DNA from: TMED88 sp964515335
GTDB lineage: Bacteria; Myxococcota_A; UBA9160; UBA4427
Direction of reading: 5' to 3'
DNA length: 64,000 bases
Assembly: GCA_964515335.1 (NCBI GenBank)
Contig: CAZETS010000002.1
Location: 1-64,000, forward strand
The translations under genes and the position numbers were made by a program. The notes under the pieces are model-generated. The model ran no database searches, was not told where the DNA came from, and worked only from the letters and a program-made list of their open reading frames with translations. Every line of letters begins with the position of its first letter. Positions within the stretch are counted from its first letter, which is position 1. This document shows, piece after piece, positions 46,859-55,441 of the stretch.

Positions 46859-48508
46859 CTACTGCAGGTAGTTGGTTCCGCCGAGCCGCATGGCCTTGGG
46901 ATTCACCCTGACGTGCACGACGGCGAGCTTGTCGGCCGCCAGCGCGCGATCGAGCGCCGGCCGGATCTGCCCGGGCTCCTCGACGTACTCCGCGTGCCCG
47001 TCGACCATCTCGGCGAGCTTCTCGTAGCGGGCGGGCAGCAGTGCGGCGATCTTCGGCGCGGCGGGGGGCAGCATGTTGTCCTGGATCATCGAGCCCGCGA
47101 TGCCCTCGTTGTTGACGACCACGAAGACGGGCCTCGCGCCCACGCGCGCCGCTGTCTCGACCACCATGGCGGCCGAACCGAACGCGTAGTCGCCGAGCAC
47201 GCCGATCGAGAGCCGATCCGGACACGCGAGGCTCGCGCCCACCACGTAGGGCGCGCCGACCCCCATCGAGCCGGTCGTGCCCGCATTGAGCCGGGAACGA
47301 TTCGCGTACGAGGGCAGCATGGCGCGGCAGATGCCCATGATGGTCTCGCCCTCGGCGGTGACGATGGCATCGCGGGGAACCGCGTCCTTCACCTCGGCGA
47401 CGACCCGGTAGGGGTTGATCGGAATGGCGTCGTCGGCGAGCGCCCGGCGAGCGCCCTCCTCGTTCTGCCGCGCCTTCTCTTGCAGCGAGGCGAGCCAGCT
47501 CGCCGCGCGACCGTGGAGGGTCCGAGCATCGAGCGCCTGGTCGATCTGCTCGGCCGCGATGCGGGCATCGGCGTGCAGCCCGAGGTCGACCCGAGCGCCC
47601 GAGACGAACTCCTCGGGCTCGACGTCCACCTGAACCAGCTTGACGTCCGGCGCGAAGCGGCGCCCCATGCCGAAGATCCAGTTGAACCGGCCGCCGAACA
47701 TCACGATCACGTCGGCGTTCGCCAACGCCTGCGAGCGGGACGCATTCGCGAAGTGGGGGTGGTCGTCGGGCAGCGTGCCCCGGCCCATCGGGGAGCACAC
47801 GTAGGGGATTCCGCGATCGACGAGCTTCTGGATCGCCGGACCCGCGTCGGCCCAGGCGGCCCCCTTGCCCACCAGCACCAGCGGCCGCTCGGCGCTCTCG
47901 AGCCAATCGGCGACGCGTTGCACGGCGTCGGGGTCGGGGTGCGGACAGCTGATCTCCGGCGCATCGCGCAGCGCAGCGGCCTCCTCGTCGACCCGACCAC
48001 CGACCAGCTCGCCCGGGAAGTCGAGATAGACGCCACCGGGCCGCCCCTCGAGCGCCTTGCCGATCGCCAGGTGCACCCACTCGCCGATGCGCTCGGTGGA
48101 GTCGACCCGACCCACCCACTTGCACACGCTGCGCGTCGCCGAAACCTGGTCGAGCTCCTGGAAGCCGCCGTGGCCGGTGGTGTTCGAGAACGCGGAGCCG
48201 CCCAGCACCACCAGCGGCATCGCGCTTTCGGTGGCGACGTAGAGCGGCGTCACACAATTGGTGACCGCCGGCCCCGAGCCAGCCACGAATACGCCGGGAA
48301 GCTTCTTCTGCCAGCCCCACGACGACGCCATGAACGCGCCGTTGAGCTCGTGGCGGCAGCCGACGACCTTCATGCCCTCGAGCTGCGCGCCGCCGAACAC
48401 CTCGATCATCGGACCGGCGACCACGCCGAAGAGCGTGTCGATGCCCGCCCGCGAGAGCTGCCGCGCCGCAATCCGACCACCCTGGATCTCGGCCACCTGT
48501 GTCTCCAT
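46859..48508 (-). CDS. ThDP-dependent lyase of the oxalyl-CoA decarboxylase/2-hydroxyacyl-CoA lyase family
   Basis: A 549-residue thiamine-diphosphate enzyme. The N-terminal PYR domain has the activating Glu54 in CRHELNGAFMA and a FQELDQV segment. The C-terminal PP domain has GDYAFGSAAMVVET...VVNNEG, close to the GDSAFGFSGMEVET...NN pattern of OXC and HACL; the third residue is Tyr. These enzymes cleave oxalyl-CoA or 2-hydroxyacyl-CoA and release formyl-CoA in both cases. The ATG at 48508 begins the family N-terminus. Acetolactate-synthase-like function is less likely given the CaiB partner. Confidence 0.85.
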   Translation of the reverse strand: METQVAEIQGGRIAARQLSRAGIDTLFGVVAGPMIEVFGGAQLEGMKVVGCRHELNGAFMASSWGWQKKLPGVFVAGSGPAVTNCVTPLYVATESAMPLVVLGGSAFSNTTGHGGFQELDQVSATRSVCKWVGRVDSTERIGEWVHLAIGKALEGRPGGVYLDFPGELVGGRVDEEAAALRDAPEISCPHPDPDAVQRVADWLESAERPLVLVGKGAAWADAGPAIQKLVDRGIPYVCSPMGRGTLPDDHPHFANASRSQALANADVIVMFGGRFNWIFGMGRRFAPDVKLVQVDVEPEEFVSGARVDLGLHADARIAAEQIDQALDARTLHGRAASWLASLQEKARQNEEGARRALADDAIPINPYRVVAEVKDAVPRDAIVTAEGETIMGICRAMLPSYANRSRLNAGTTGSMGVGAPYVVGASLACPDRLSIGVLGDYAFGSAAMVVETAARVGARPVFVVVNNEGIAGSMIQDNMLPPAAPKIAALLPARYEKLAEMVDGHAEYVEEPGQIRPALDRALAADKLAVVHVRVNPKAMRLGGTNYLQ

Positions 48509-48609
48509 TCGTGCTGCGACCCGGCGACCCGGCCCCACGCCCACCGCCGTTGTCGGATTCTCCCACGCCCGGGGGCCGCATGACACCCCCGCTTCGCGGG
48601 CCGTGCCGC

Positions 48610-49926
48610 TCAGGCGCCGCCGCCCGGATCCGCTTCGTCGGGGACCGTGCCGAGGTCGGTCTCGCCCGCGAGCAGCGCGTCGCGGAAGGCCGGGTGGGCG
48701 ACGCGCGCGAGCGCCTCGGCCCGCTCGCGCACGGAGCGACCGGGCAGCTCGGCGGCGCCGTACTCGGTGACGATCACGTCGGTCTGATGGCGCGGCGTCG
48801 TCACGAGGCTGCCGGCCGGATGTCGGGAGACGATGCGCGAGTGGAGCCGGCCGTCGCGGCGCACGGTCGCGGGCAGGCAGACGAGCGAGCGGCCGCCCCG
48901 GCCCGCGTGCGCGCCGGCCACGAAGTCCTCGTGGCCGCCGATCCCCGAGAACTGAGCGCCCGACAGACTGTCGGCCACGATCTGGCCGTGCAGGTCGACG
49001 GAGAGTGCGCCGTTCACCGAGACGAACTGGCGGTTGCGAGCGATGATGGCGGGATCGTTGACCCGCTCGACCGGCAGGAAGCGGACCGCCTCGTTGCCTT
49101 CCAGCCAGTCGTAGAGCTCGCGCGTGCCCGCCGCGAAGGTCGCCGCCGAGAATCCGTCGTAGACGCCCTTCCGGTTGGTCACCTTGCCGGCGCGCGTGAG
49201 CTGCATCAGCCCGGTCGTGAACATCTCGCTGTGGATCCCGTAGTCACCGCCCTCCCCTTCGGCGAGCAGCTTGACGACGGCGTTGGGCACGCCGCCGATA
49301 CCGGTCTGCAGCGTGCATCCGTCGTGGACGAAGGGCCGTACGTGCCGCGCAATCGCGAGGTCGGTCGGGCTCGGGGGCGGCTCGTCGAGGGTGAACACGG
49401 GCCGGTCCACTTCGTAGAGCAGGTCGACCTCGTCGACGTGGAGCGAGTGCGGGTGCTCGGGCGGGCAGCCGAGGGTGCGCGGGAGCTGATGGTTGACCTC
49501 GGCGATCAGCAGGCGCCCCGGATCGGCACCGGCGCGATGCAGCTCGGCGACGGTCGCGCCGGCGTGGAGCGAGAGGCTGAGCCGGCCGTCGGCATCCGGC
49601 GGCGCCACGGCCGTGGCCACCACGCGGGCGTCGAGCTGCTCGGCGATGCGGATGAAGCCGCGGAAGTCGGCTGGCACGAACTCGATGTCGTGCCCCTGCT
49701 GGCCGAGCAACCGCTCGACCGGCCCGAAGAAGCCCGACTGAAGCTTGACGCCCGGCCGCGTGAACAGCGTGTACCAGTCGGCGAGCAGAGCCGCGAACAC
49801 CCGCAGATCGTCGAATCGATCACGCTCACCGAGGGCGTGCAGCAGGGCCCCCGGCTGCCCGGGACCGAGGCCGATCACCAGACGGTCGGTGTCGCGGATC
49901 TCCCGAGCGACGGCGGCGGCGTCCAT
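48610..49926 (-). CDS. Acetyl-CoA hydrolase/4-hydroxybutyrate CoA-transferase family protein
   Basis: A 438-residue class I CoA-transferase relative. GIHSEMFTTG carries the catalytic Glu that forms a glutamyl-CoA thioester, and LQTGIGGVPNAV and SGIGGHEDFVAGA are the typical CoA-binding glycine loops. It is the first gene of the minus-strand trio, followed by the ThDP lyase (101-bp gap) and CaiB protein (24-bp gap). It probably exchanges CoA between a short acyl donor and a carboxylic acid. The ribosome site is weak. Confidence 0.88.
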   Translation of the reverse strand: MDAAAVAREIRDTDRLVIGLGPGQPGALLHALGERDRFDDLRVFAALLADWYTLFTRPGVKLQSGFFGPVERLLGQQGHDIEFVPADFRGFIRIAEQLDARVVATAVAPPDADGRLSLSLHAGATVAELHRAGADPGRLLIAEVNHQLPRTLGCPPEHPHSLHVDEVDLLYEVDRPVFTLDEPPPSPTDLAIARHVRPFVHDGCTLQTGIGGVPNAVVKLLAEGEGGDYGIHSEMFTTGLMQLTRAGKVTNRKGVYDGFSAATFAAGTRELYDWLEGNEAVRFLPVERVNDPAIIARNRQFVSVNGALSVDLHGQIVADSLSGAQFSGIGGHEDFVAGAHAGRGGRSLVCLPATVRRDGRLHSRIVSRHPAGSLVTTPRHQTDVIVTEYGAAELPGRSVRERAEALARVAHPAFRDALLAGETDLGTVPDEADPGGGA

Positions 49927-50030
49927 CTGGCGGCAATTCTATGCGACACGACGCCGGCGACCACTGCGGCGGCGAGTCTCAGCCGCGCCCCCCACCACGC
50001 CCCGACCGCCAGAGGCTCCCGGCGGCTCGT

Positions 50031-50948
50031 CTACGACGCTTCCCGGTCGCCGCTCTCGATCTGCGTGAACGCGGCCTCCGCCGCGGCGGCCGCGTCGGCC
50101 GCGAGTTCGCGCAGGGCGGGCAACGCGTCGGGGGCGAGGGCCAGCGCCTCCAGCACCTCGGGCAGCGGCTCCAGGGCCGGCACCCCGAAGCCGTGCTCGA
50201 AGCCCACGCCGAGCCGCTCGGCGACGTACACCAGCGCAGACAGCTCGCCGTCCGGTGTCCCCGCGGCGAGCGGATCGTGATGGAACGCGACGGCGAGTGA
50301 CAGCCGGGCCGGCAGCCCCCAGGACTCGCAGAGACTCGCCCCGAAGTCCGGATGCGCGGCGCCGAGCCACTCGCGCTCGACCTCGAGCAGCTCTCCGAGC
50401 GGGCGAGCTTCGTCGTCGAAGCCGAGCGCGTCGAGCATCCCGGCGAAGCGGGGCCGGTCGTCCTGCAGCTCGACGAGCAGGCCCACGTCGTGGATGAGCC
50501 CGGCCACGAAGGCCTCCTCCGGATCGGTCGTCCCGGTTTCTCCGGCGAGAACGCGACACGTCGCCGCCGTGCCCAGGCTGTGTCGCCACAGGTTCGACGG
50601 CAAGAAGCGGTCGTGGATGCTCTCGGCTCGAGTGATCTGCGCGAGGCTCGCCGCGAGCGCCACGCTGCGTACCGCGCGACGTCCCAGGACGACGGCCGCG
50701 TGCTCGACGGTGATCACCTCCGACCGCATGCCGTAGAAGGCCGAGTTCGCCACCTTGAGCAGCTGGGCGCAGAGAGCCGGGTCGCCCTCGAAAGCCTCCG
50801 AAAGTGCCTGCGGGGTGCTCTCGGGATCCTCGGCGATCCGGGCGACGCGCAAAGCCGCCTCGGGCAGCGTCGCCACCTGACGCACCCGCGCCACCGCGGC
50901 CCTGGCGACCGCCGACGGGTCGGGACTGACATCGCCCGGCTGACTCAC
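50031..50948 (-). CDS. HDOD domain signalling protein
   Basis: A 305-residue protein whose core (about 20-250) is an HDOD domain, the degenerate HD-type helical bundle found in bacterial signalling. It opens with LPEAALRVARIAEDP and contains LLKVANSAFYGMRSEV, VLGRRAVRSVALA and VAGLIHDVGLLVEL. The start is GTG at 50948, because GAGGAGCGA stands directly before it; an ATG at 50975 has no ribosome site. The Ala-rich C-terminus is a weak helical region. It is divergent from the GGDEF-EAL gene, which suggests joint function. Confidence 0.87.
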   Translation of the reverse strand: MSQPGDVSPDPSAVARAAVARVRQVATLPEAALRVARIAEDPESTPQALSEAFEGDPALCAQLLKVANSAFYGMRSEVITVEHAAVVLGRRAVRSVALAASLAQITRAESIHDRFLPSNLWRHSLGTAATCRVLAGETGTTDPEEAFVAGLIHDVGLLVELQDDRPRFAGMLDALGFDDEARPLGELLEVEREWLGAAHPDFGASLCESWGLPARLSLAVAFHHDPLAAGTPDGELSALVYVAERLGVGFEHGFGVPALEPLPEVLEALALAPDALPALRELAADAAAAAEAAFTQIESGDREAS

Positions 50949-51022
50949 TCGCTCCTCACCTCCCCCTCGATTCATCGCACGTAGTCGGCTCGAGCTGGAC
51001 GGAGAAAATCACGGACGCCGCC

Positions 51023-51034
51023 GAACCCGGGTTC
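51023..51034. promoter_or_regulatory. 12-bp perfect palindrome between HDOD and GGDEF-EAL genes
   Basis: GAACCCGGGTTC sits in the 172-bp divergent gap, 75 bp from the HDOD start and 87 bp from the GGDEF-EAL start. It could be a shared operator. I found no confident promoter hexamers beside it. Confidence 0.3.
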
Positions 51035-51120
51035 CGGTAGCCCGATCTACAGCAGTTTTGCGCCGCGCGTCGGGCGTTCACCCGAAAAAGCCGGGCCGCG
51101 CTACGCCCGAATAGGCTGAC

Positions 51121-53097
51121 GTGCAAGCTCGGAAACCGAGAGATCCCGGGGGATGGCGCCGGCTTGGCGCGGTGGCGCTCGTCTGTGTCTGCGCCCCGCT
51201 CGCAGTCTCCGTCTGCCCCGGCCCAACCGCCTCGCTGGCCGGCGCCTTCCCGGTCGGCACGGCCTGGGCATCCGCGATGCTCACCGCCGCCGGATTCGGC
51301 ATCGCCGGCTGGCTGCTGCGCGAGCGCGACCGGGCGACCGAGAGCGAGCGCCGGGCGGCCGAAGCCGAGCTGCGCCGCAGCGAAGAGCGCTTCTCGCTCG
51401 CGGTGGCCGGGTCGCGGGATGCCATCTGGGACTGGGACCTCGACAGCGGGTGCATCCACTACTCGGACCACTGGAAGGAGATGCTCGGCTGCGCGGACCA
51501 GGAGGTGCGCGCGGATCCCGAGGAGTGGTTCCGGCGCATCCTGCCCCGCGACCTTCCGCAGTTCCGGCGCGCGCTCGACGCCCACATCGCAGGGGCCACC
51601 GAGCACCTCGAGATCGAGATGGAGATGCGGCGCGACGACGGCGAAACCCGTTGGGTGCTGTGTCGCGCAGCGGCGGTCAGGGATGGGCAGCGACATGCCA
51701 CGCGGCTGGCCGGCTCGCTCGCCGACATCACCGAGCTGAAGAACGCCGAGACCGACCTGCGACGGGCGGCGCTGCACGACCGGCTCACCGGGCTGGCCAA
51801 TCGCACCCTGCTCGCCGACCGCATCCGCCAGGCCCTCGCCCGCGCACAGCGTGATCCGAACTACCACTTCGCGTTGCTCTTCTTCGACTTCGATCGATTC
51901 AAGCTCGTCAACGACAGCCTCGGCCACCCCGTCGGCGACGCCCTGCTGATCGGCATCGCGCGCCGGCTGCAGAACGAAATTCGCCCGGTCGACACCGCCG
52001 CCCGCTTCGGCGGCGACGAATTCATCGTGATGCTCGACGGCACCGCGGACCTCGCCGAGGCCGAGCGCTCGGCCCAGCAACTGCTCGACGCATGCGCCAG
52101 GCCGCACAGGGTGCACGGTCACGAGGTCGTGTCGACCGCCAGCATCGGCGTCGTCTCCAGCGAAATGGGCTACACGGACCCGGACGCCATGCTGCGCGAC
52201 GCCGACTCGGCCCTCTATCAGGCGAAGGCCGGAGGACGCGCCCGGTATTGCGTCTTCGACAGCCACATGCACAACGTCGCGATGGAGCGCCTTCGTATCG
52301 AGTCCGAGCTGCGTGTGGCCCACGAGAACGACGAGCTATGCCTCGTCTACCAGCCGCTGGTGAATCTGAGAACCGGCGAGGTCGACGGCTTCGAGGCCTT
52401 GCTGCGCTGGGACCACCCCGACCGCGGCCGCCTCACGCCCGATCGTTTCTTCGAGGTGGCCGAGGAGACCGGCCTCGTCCTTCCGATCGGCAGCTGGGCA
52501 CTCCGGGAGGCGTGCCGGCAGCTCCAGGCCTGGCGAGCCGATCTTCGCGGATTCGATTCCCTCTTCGTGAGCGTCAATCTCGCGCGGCGCCAGCTCATGC
52601 GTCCCGAACTCCTGACGGACCTGCAACAGCTGTTGCACGAGTTCGCGATCGCCCCCGGGGCCCTGAAGCTCGAGATCACCGAGACCACGGTCATGGACGA
52701 GCGATTCGACGCCCTGGCGGTGCTCGAGAAGATCCAGGCCCTCGGCATTCCGATCGCCATGGACGACTTCGGGACCGGGCAATCGTCCCTGGCGTTCCTG
52801 CACCGTTTTCCGATCGAGCTCCTCAAGATCGACAAGAGCTTCATCTGGAACATGGAAGAGAACCGCCAGCTCGCCGCGCTGGTGCAGGCCATCGTGACCC
52901 TTGCGAGACATCTCGACATTCACGTCGTCGCCGAAGGCATCCAGACGCCGGGACAGCTCGCCCAGCTGCAGGCGCTGGATTGCGACTACGCCCAGGGGCA
53001 CCTCTTCACCGAGCCGCTCGAGCCCGGGGACGTCGGCCCCTTCTTGACCGGATCCCTCAGCTGGAACCCGACCGGGAGAGCCAACGAGAAAACCTGA
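51121..53097 (+). CDS. PAS-GGDEF-EAL cyclic-di-GMP signalling protein, membrane-bound
   Basis: A 658-residue protein. Two membrane helices lie within about 15-67, then a short coiled segment, a PAS domain (about 88-210) with WDWDLDSG, a GGDEF domain (about 215-380) and an EAL domain (about 395-645). The cyclase motif is intact (GGDEF, 297-301) with RPVD five residues upstream as an inhibitory I-site. EAL residues look complete: EALLRW near 425, ETT, DDFGTGQSSL, KIDKSF, EGIQ. Both activities are possible. GTG start; the ribosome site is weak. Confidence 0.93.
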   Translation: MQARKPRDPGGWRRLGAVALVCVCAPLAVSVCPGPTASLAGAFPVGTAWASAMLTAAGFGIAGWLLRERDRATESERRAAEAELRRSEERFSLAVAGSRDAIWDWDLDSGCIHYSDHWKEMLGCADQEVRADPEEWFRRILPRDLPQFRRALDAHIAGATEHLEIEMEMRRDDGETRWVLCRAAAVRDGQRHATRLAGSLADITELKNAETDLRRAALHDRLTGLANRTLLADRIRQALARAQRDPNYHFALLFFDFDRFKLVNDSLGHPVGDALLIGIARRLQNEIRPVDTAARFGGDEFIVMLDGTADLAEAERSAQQLLDACARPHRVHGHEVVSTASIGVVSSEMGYTDPDAMLRDADSALYQAKAGGRARYCVFDSHMHNVAMERLRIESELRVAHENDELCLVYQPLVNLRTGEVDGFEALLRWDHPDRGRLTPDRFFEVAEETGLVLPIGSWALREACRQLQAWRADLRGFDSLFVSVNLARRQLMRPELLTDLQQLLHEFAIAPGALKLEITETTVMDERFDALAVLEKIQALGIPIAMDDFGTGQSSLAFLHRFPIELLKIDKSFIWNMEENRQLAALVQAIVTLARHLDIHVVAEGIQTPGQLAQLQALDCDYAQGHLFTEPLEPGDVGPFLTGSLSWNPTGRANEKT

Positions 53098-53212
53098 CTT
53101 CGACTCCCCTGCGCGCCCCACTGACAACCAGTAATGCTGCCCATCAAGTGGCCGGTCGCGCCGACCGATCCAGCGCGATGGAAGAGACCCGCAAGAACAG
53201 AGGGGAGAACAC

Positions 53213-53704
53213 ATGTCCGCGGTCGAGCTTACCACCGTCGGGGCCTTCGCCCAGCAGGCCCTCGGTGAATTCCTCGTCACCATGCTCGAGATCGAGGACG
53301 GCGAGGCCACCGAGCCCTCTCTGACCGACGATCCGATGCCCAACTCGGAGCTGACGGCGTTCGTCGGCTTCGCCGGTGATCTGAAGGGAGGCGTCACCAT
53401 CCAGGGAACGCTGCTCGCCGGCCGCCTGGTGGCGGCGGGCCTGCTCTGCGTCGACGATCCCGAGGAACTCGAGCACGACGAGATTCAGGACGCCTTCGGC
53501 GAGGTCGCCAACATCATCGCGGGCGGCATCAAGACACGCCTCGAAGACGACGGCTTCGCGACCGACATCTCGGTGCCCGTCACGGTCTTGTCGCCCGAGA
53601 AGATCTCGCTGCACTACAAGCCGGTGAGCCCCGTCGTGTGGCTCGAGGCGAAATGCCAGGGCGAGCTCATTCGGGTCGCCGTGTCGATGGCGTCTGCCAA
53701 ATGA
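53213..53704 (+). CDS. CheX-like chemotaxis phosphatase domain protein
   Basis: A 163-residue single-domain protein of the CheC/CheX/FliY fold. FGEVANIIAGGIK (about 96-108) contains the Glu and Asn that in CheX insert into CheY and hydrolyse its phospho-Asp. ELTAFVGFAGDLKGGVTIQG is the typical beta-strand/turn. GAGGGGAG precedes the ATG. Its stop overlaps the start of the PilZ gene (ATGA). No CheY, CheA or flagellar gene is in the window. Confidence 0.85.
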   Translation: MSAVELTTVGAFAQQALGEFLVTMLEIEDGEATEPSLTDDPMPNSELTAFVGFAGDLKGGVTIQGTLLAGRLVAAGLLCVDDPEELEHDEIQDAFGEVANIIAGGIKTRLEDDGFATDISVPVTVLSPEKISLHYKPVSPVVWLEAKCQGELIRVAVSMASAK

Positions 53705-54102
53705 CCGGCGGCGGGCCGGCAGACGGGGCCGCCTACCCGCATCGCCGGGAGTTCGTGCGAACGGACATCCGGATGCAGCTCGAGCTGCGCTTCGAGGATG
53801 GGAGCGAAATCCACGCAGCCAGCCACGACATCAGCATGAACGGCGTCTTCGCGCTCTTCGAGACGCGCCCGCCCATCGGCTCGCGCTGCCGGGTGCGGAT
53901 CGCCCTGGCCCCTCCTCCGGGACCGTCGATCGAGGCGCAGGGCGAGGTGGCGCGCCACGCCGAGGGCGGCTTCGCGATCCAGTTCTCGGCCGTGGACCTC
54001 GACGGGTACGAGCACCTGCGCAACCTCGTACGCTTCAACGCCGAGAACCTGGGACAGGTGGACGAGGAGCTGGAGATGCACCTCGGTTTGCGACGGCGGT
54101 AG
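53701..54102 (+). CDS. PilZ domain c-di-GMP-binding protein
   Basis: A 133-residue stand-alone PilZ protein. The c-di-GMP motifs are complete: RxxxR in REFVR near 16-21 and DxSxxG in DISMNG about 26 residues later. It starts with an ATG that overlaps the CheX-like stop by 4 nt, so the two are translated together. A GGDEF-EAL protein lies just upstream on the same strand. It probably couples c-di-GMP level to a motility or surface output. Confidence 0.9.
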   Translation: MTGGGPADGAAYPHRREFVRTDIRMQLELRFEDGSEIHAASHDISMNGVFALFETRPPIGSRCRVRIALAPPPGPSIEAQGEVARHAEGGFAIQFSAVDLDGYEHLRNLVRFNAENLGQVDEELEMHLGLRRR

Positions 54103-54148
54103 GCGGGAGGCGGGAGGCCGGAGACAGCCCGGACGGGAGGCTCGCGGG

Positions 54149-54832
54149 TCAGGCGGTCGGTCCATCGTGACGCGCGAGGCGCCGCAGCAACCACGCGAGG
54201 GGCAGCACGCCGAGCGCCAGCATGACGGTCGGCACCAGAACGTGGCCAAAGAGCAGGTGCCGGGCACCGGGCTCGTGGCAGACGAGCTGCACCGCGAGCC
54301 CGCCGAGACCGAAGCCGGCCAACAGCGTGAGCCTGGCGCCCCGCTCGACACGTGCGACCAGCCCGCGGCGCTCGAGGGCGACCAGCGCGGCCAGCGGCCC
54401 CAGCCCGACCGTCACCGCCAGCGCGAAGCACGCGGCGTCGTGTGACGGCGCAGTCAGCCCGCGCCCCACGCCGAGCAGGGTCGCCACCGCGCCGACCGAG
54501 GTCGCGAGTGCGACGCCCGCCCAGGCGAGCGTGGCCGCGCGCCGCTCGACGGGCTCGCGCCCCGGGACGACGCCCGCGAGGGCGGCGACCGTCGCCGCGA
54601 GTGCCCCCAACGCGAGGCCGACCACGACGAGACCGACCCACGGCTCGGCGGCGATCTGCCCCGCGACATCGAGCAGCGGCCGATGCACCCAGGCGGCCAG
54701 CAGGCCGAACACCAACCAGGCGCCCAGCACGATCGCCAGAGCGACGCCGAGCGCGGGCACCCGCTTCACGGGCGCGAGGTCGGCGACCAGCCGATCCACC
54801 AGGCGCCGGGTCTCGTCGTTTCGCTCGCTCAC
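54149..54832 (-). CDS. NrsF-like (DUF1109) membrane anti-sigma factor candidate
   Basis: A 227-residue membrane protein with six hydrophobic helices after a charged N-terminus (about 1-25). The segment LVCHEPGARHLLFGH near 190 resembles the C-P-x-x-S...H signature of NrsF/DUF1109 proteins, which hold ECF sigma factors at the membrane. Its GTG start overlaps the sigma gene stop (GTGA), the standard arrangement. The resemblance is by eye; an unrelated membrane anti-sigma factor is the alternative. Confidence 0.7.
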   Translation of the reverse strand: MSERNDETRRLVDRLVADLAPVKRVPALGVALAIVLGAWLVFGLLAAWVHRPLLDVAGQIAAEPWVGLVVVGLALGALAATVAALAGVVPGREPVERRAATLAWAGVALATSVGAVATLLGVGRGLTAPSHDAACFALAVTVGLGPLAALVALERRGLVARVERGARLTLLAGFGLGGLAVQLVCHEPGARHLLFGHVLVPTVMLALGVLPLAWLLRRLARHDGPTA

Positions 54833-55398
54833 TCGCCGATCCCCCCGAGCGATCGGCGCAACGCCTTGTAGCCGCGGTGCGCCCGCACCTTCAGTGCCCC
54901 GGGCGTCACGCCCGCGCGCTCGGCAGCCTCGGCGACCGAGAGCCCTTCGATCTGCACGAGCCGCACCGCCTCTCGCTGCTTGTCGGGCAACGCCTCCACG
55001 GCGGCGGCGACCTCAGGGGACAGCTCCACCTCGTCGGGGTGCCCCTCCTCGACCGGCGACGCGAACGCGTCGATCAGCTCGACCTCCACCTCGCGATCGC
55101 GTCGCCGACCGCCCTCGCGAAACGAGTCGATGATGGCGTTGCGGGTCACCGCCGAAAGCCACGGCTTGAAGGGCCGCTCGGGTCGATAGCTATGTCGCGC
55201 CCTGTGGATCGAGAGCAGCACGTTCTGCACCACATCCTCCGCGGCCGTCCGATCGAAGACCCGGCGGAGCACCATGCCCCGGACCAGCGGGATGACCTCG
55301 TCGAGCAGCTCGCGATACGCCTCGGCGTCCCCCCCCTGGGCGGCGGCCATCAGCTCGGACCAGCGGTTCGTCGCTGGATTGCCGGATCCGGCCGCCAT
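54829..55398 (-). CDS. RNA polymerase sigma factor, ECF subfamily
   Basis: A 189-residue ECF sigma factor. Region 2 includes AEDVVQNVLLSIHRARHSYRPERPFKPWL, and region 4 includes LPDKQREAVRLVQIEGLSVAEAAERAGVTPGALKVRAHRGYKALR, the helix-turn-helix that reads the -35. The linker is Glu/Asp-rich. It is followed by, and translationally coupled to, an NrsF-like membrane protein, so release from the membrane is its likely control. No autoregulated promoter could be recognised. Confidence 0.93.
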   Translation of the reverse strand: MAAGSGNPATNRWSELMAAAQGGDAEAYRELLDEVIPLVRGMVLRRVFDRTAAEDVVQNVLLSIHRARHSYRPERPFKPWLSAVTRNAIIDSFREGGRRRDREVEVELIDAFASPVEEGHPDEVELSPEVAAAVEALPDKQREAVRLVQIEGLSVAEAAERAGVTPGALKVRAHRGYKALRRSLGGIGE

Positions 55399-55441
55399 CC
55401 TGCGGAGACTACCCCCTGATACGGAGCGAACAGCGAGCCGG

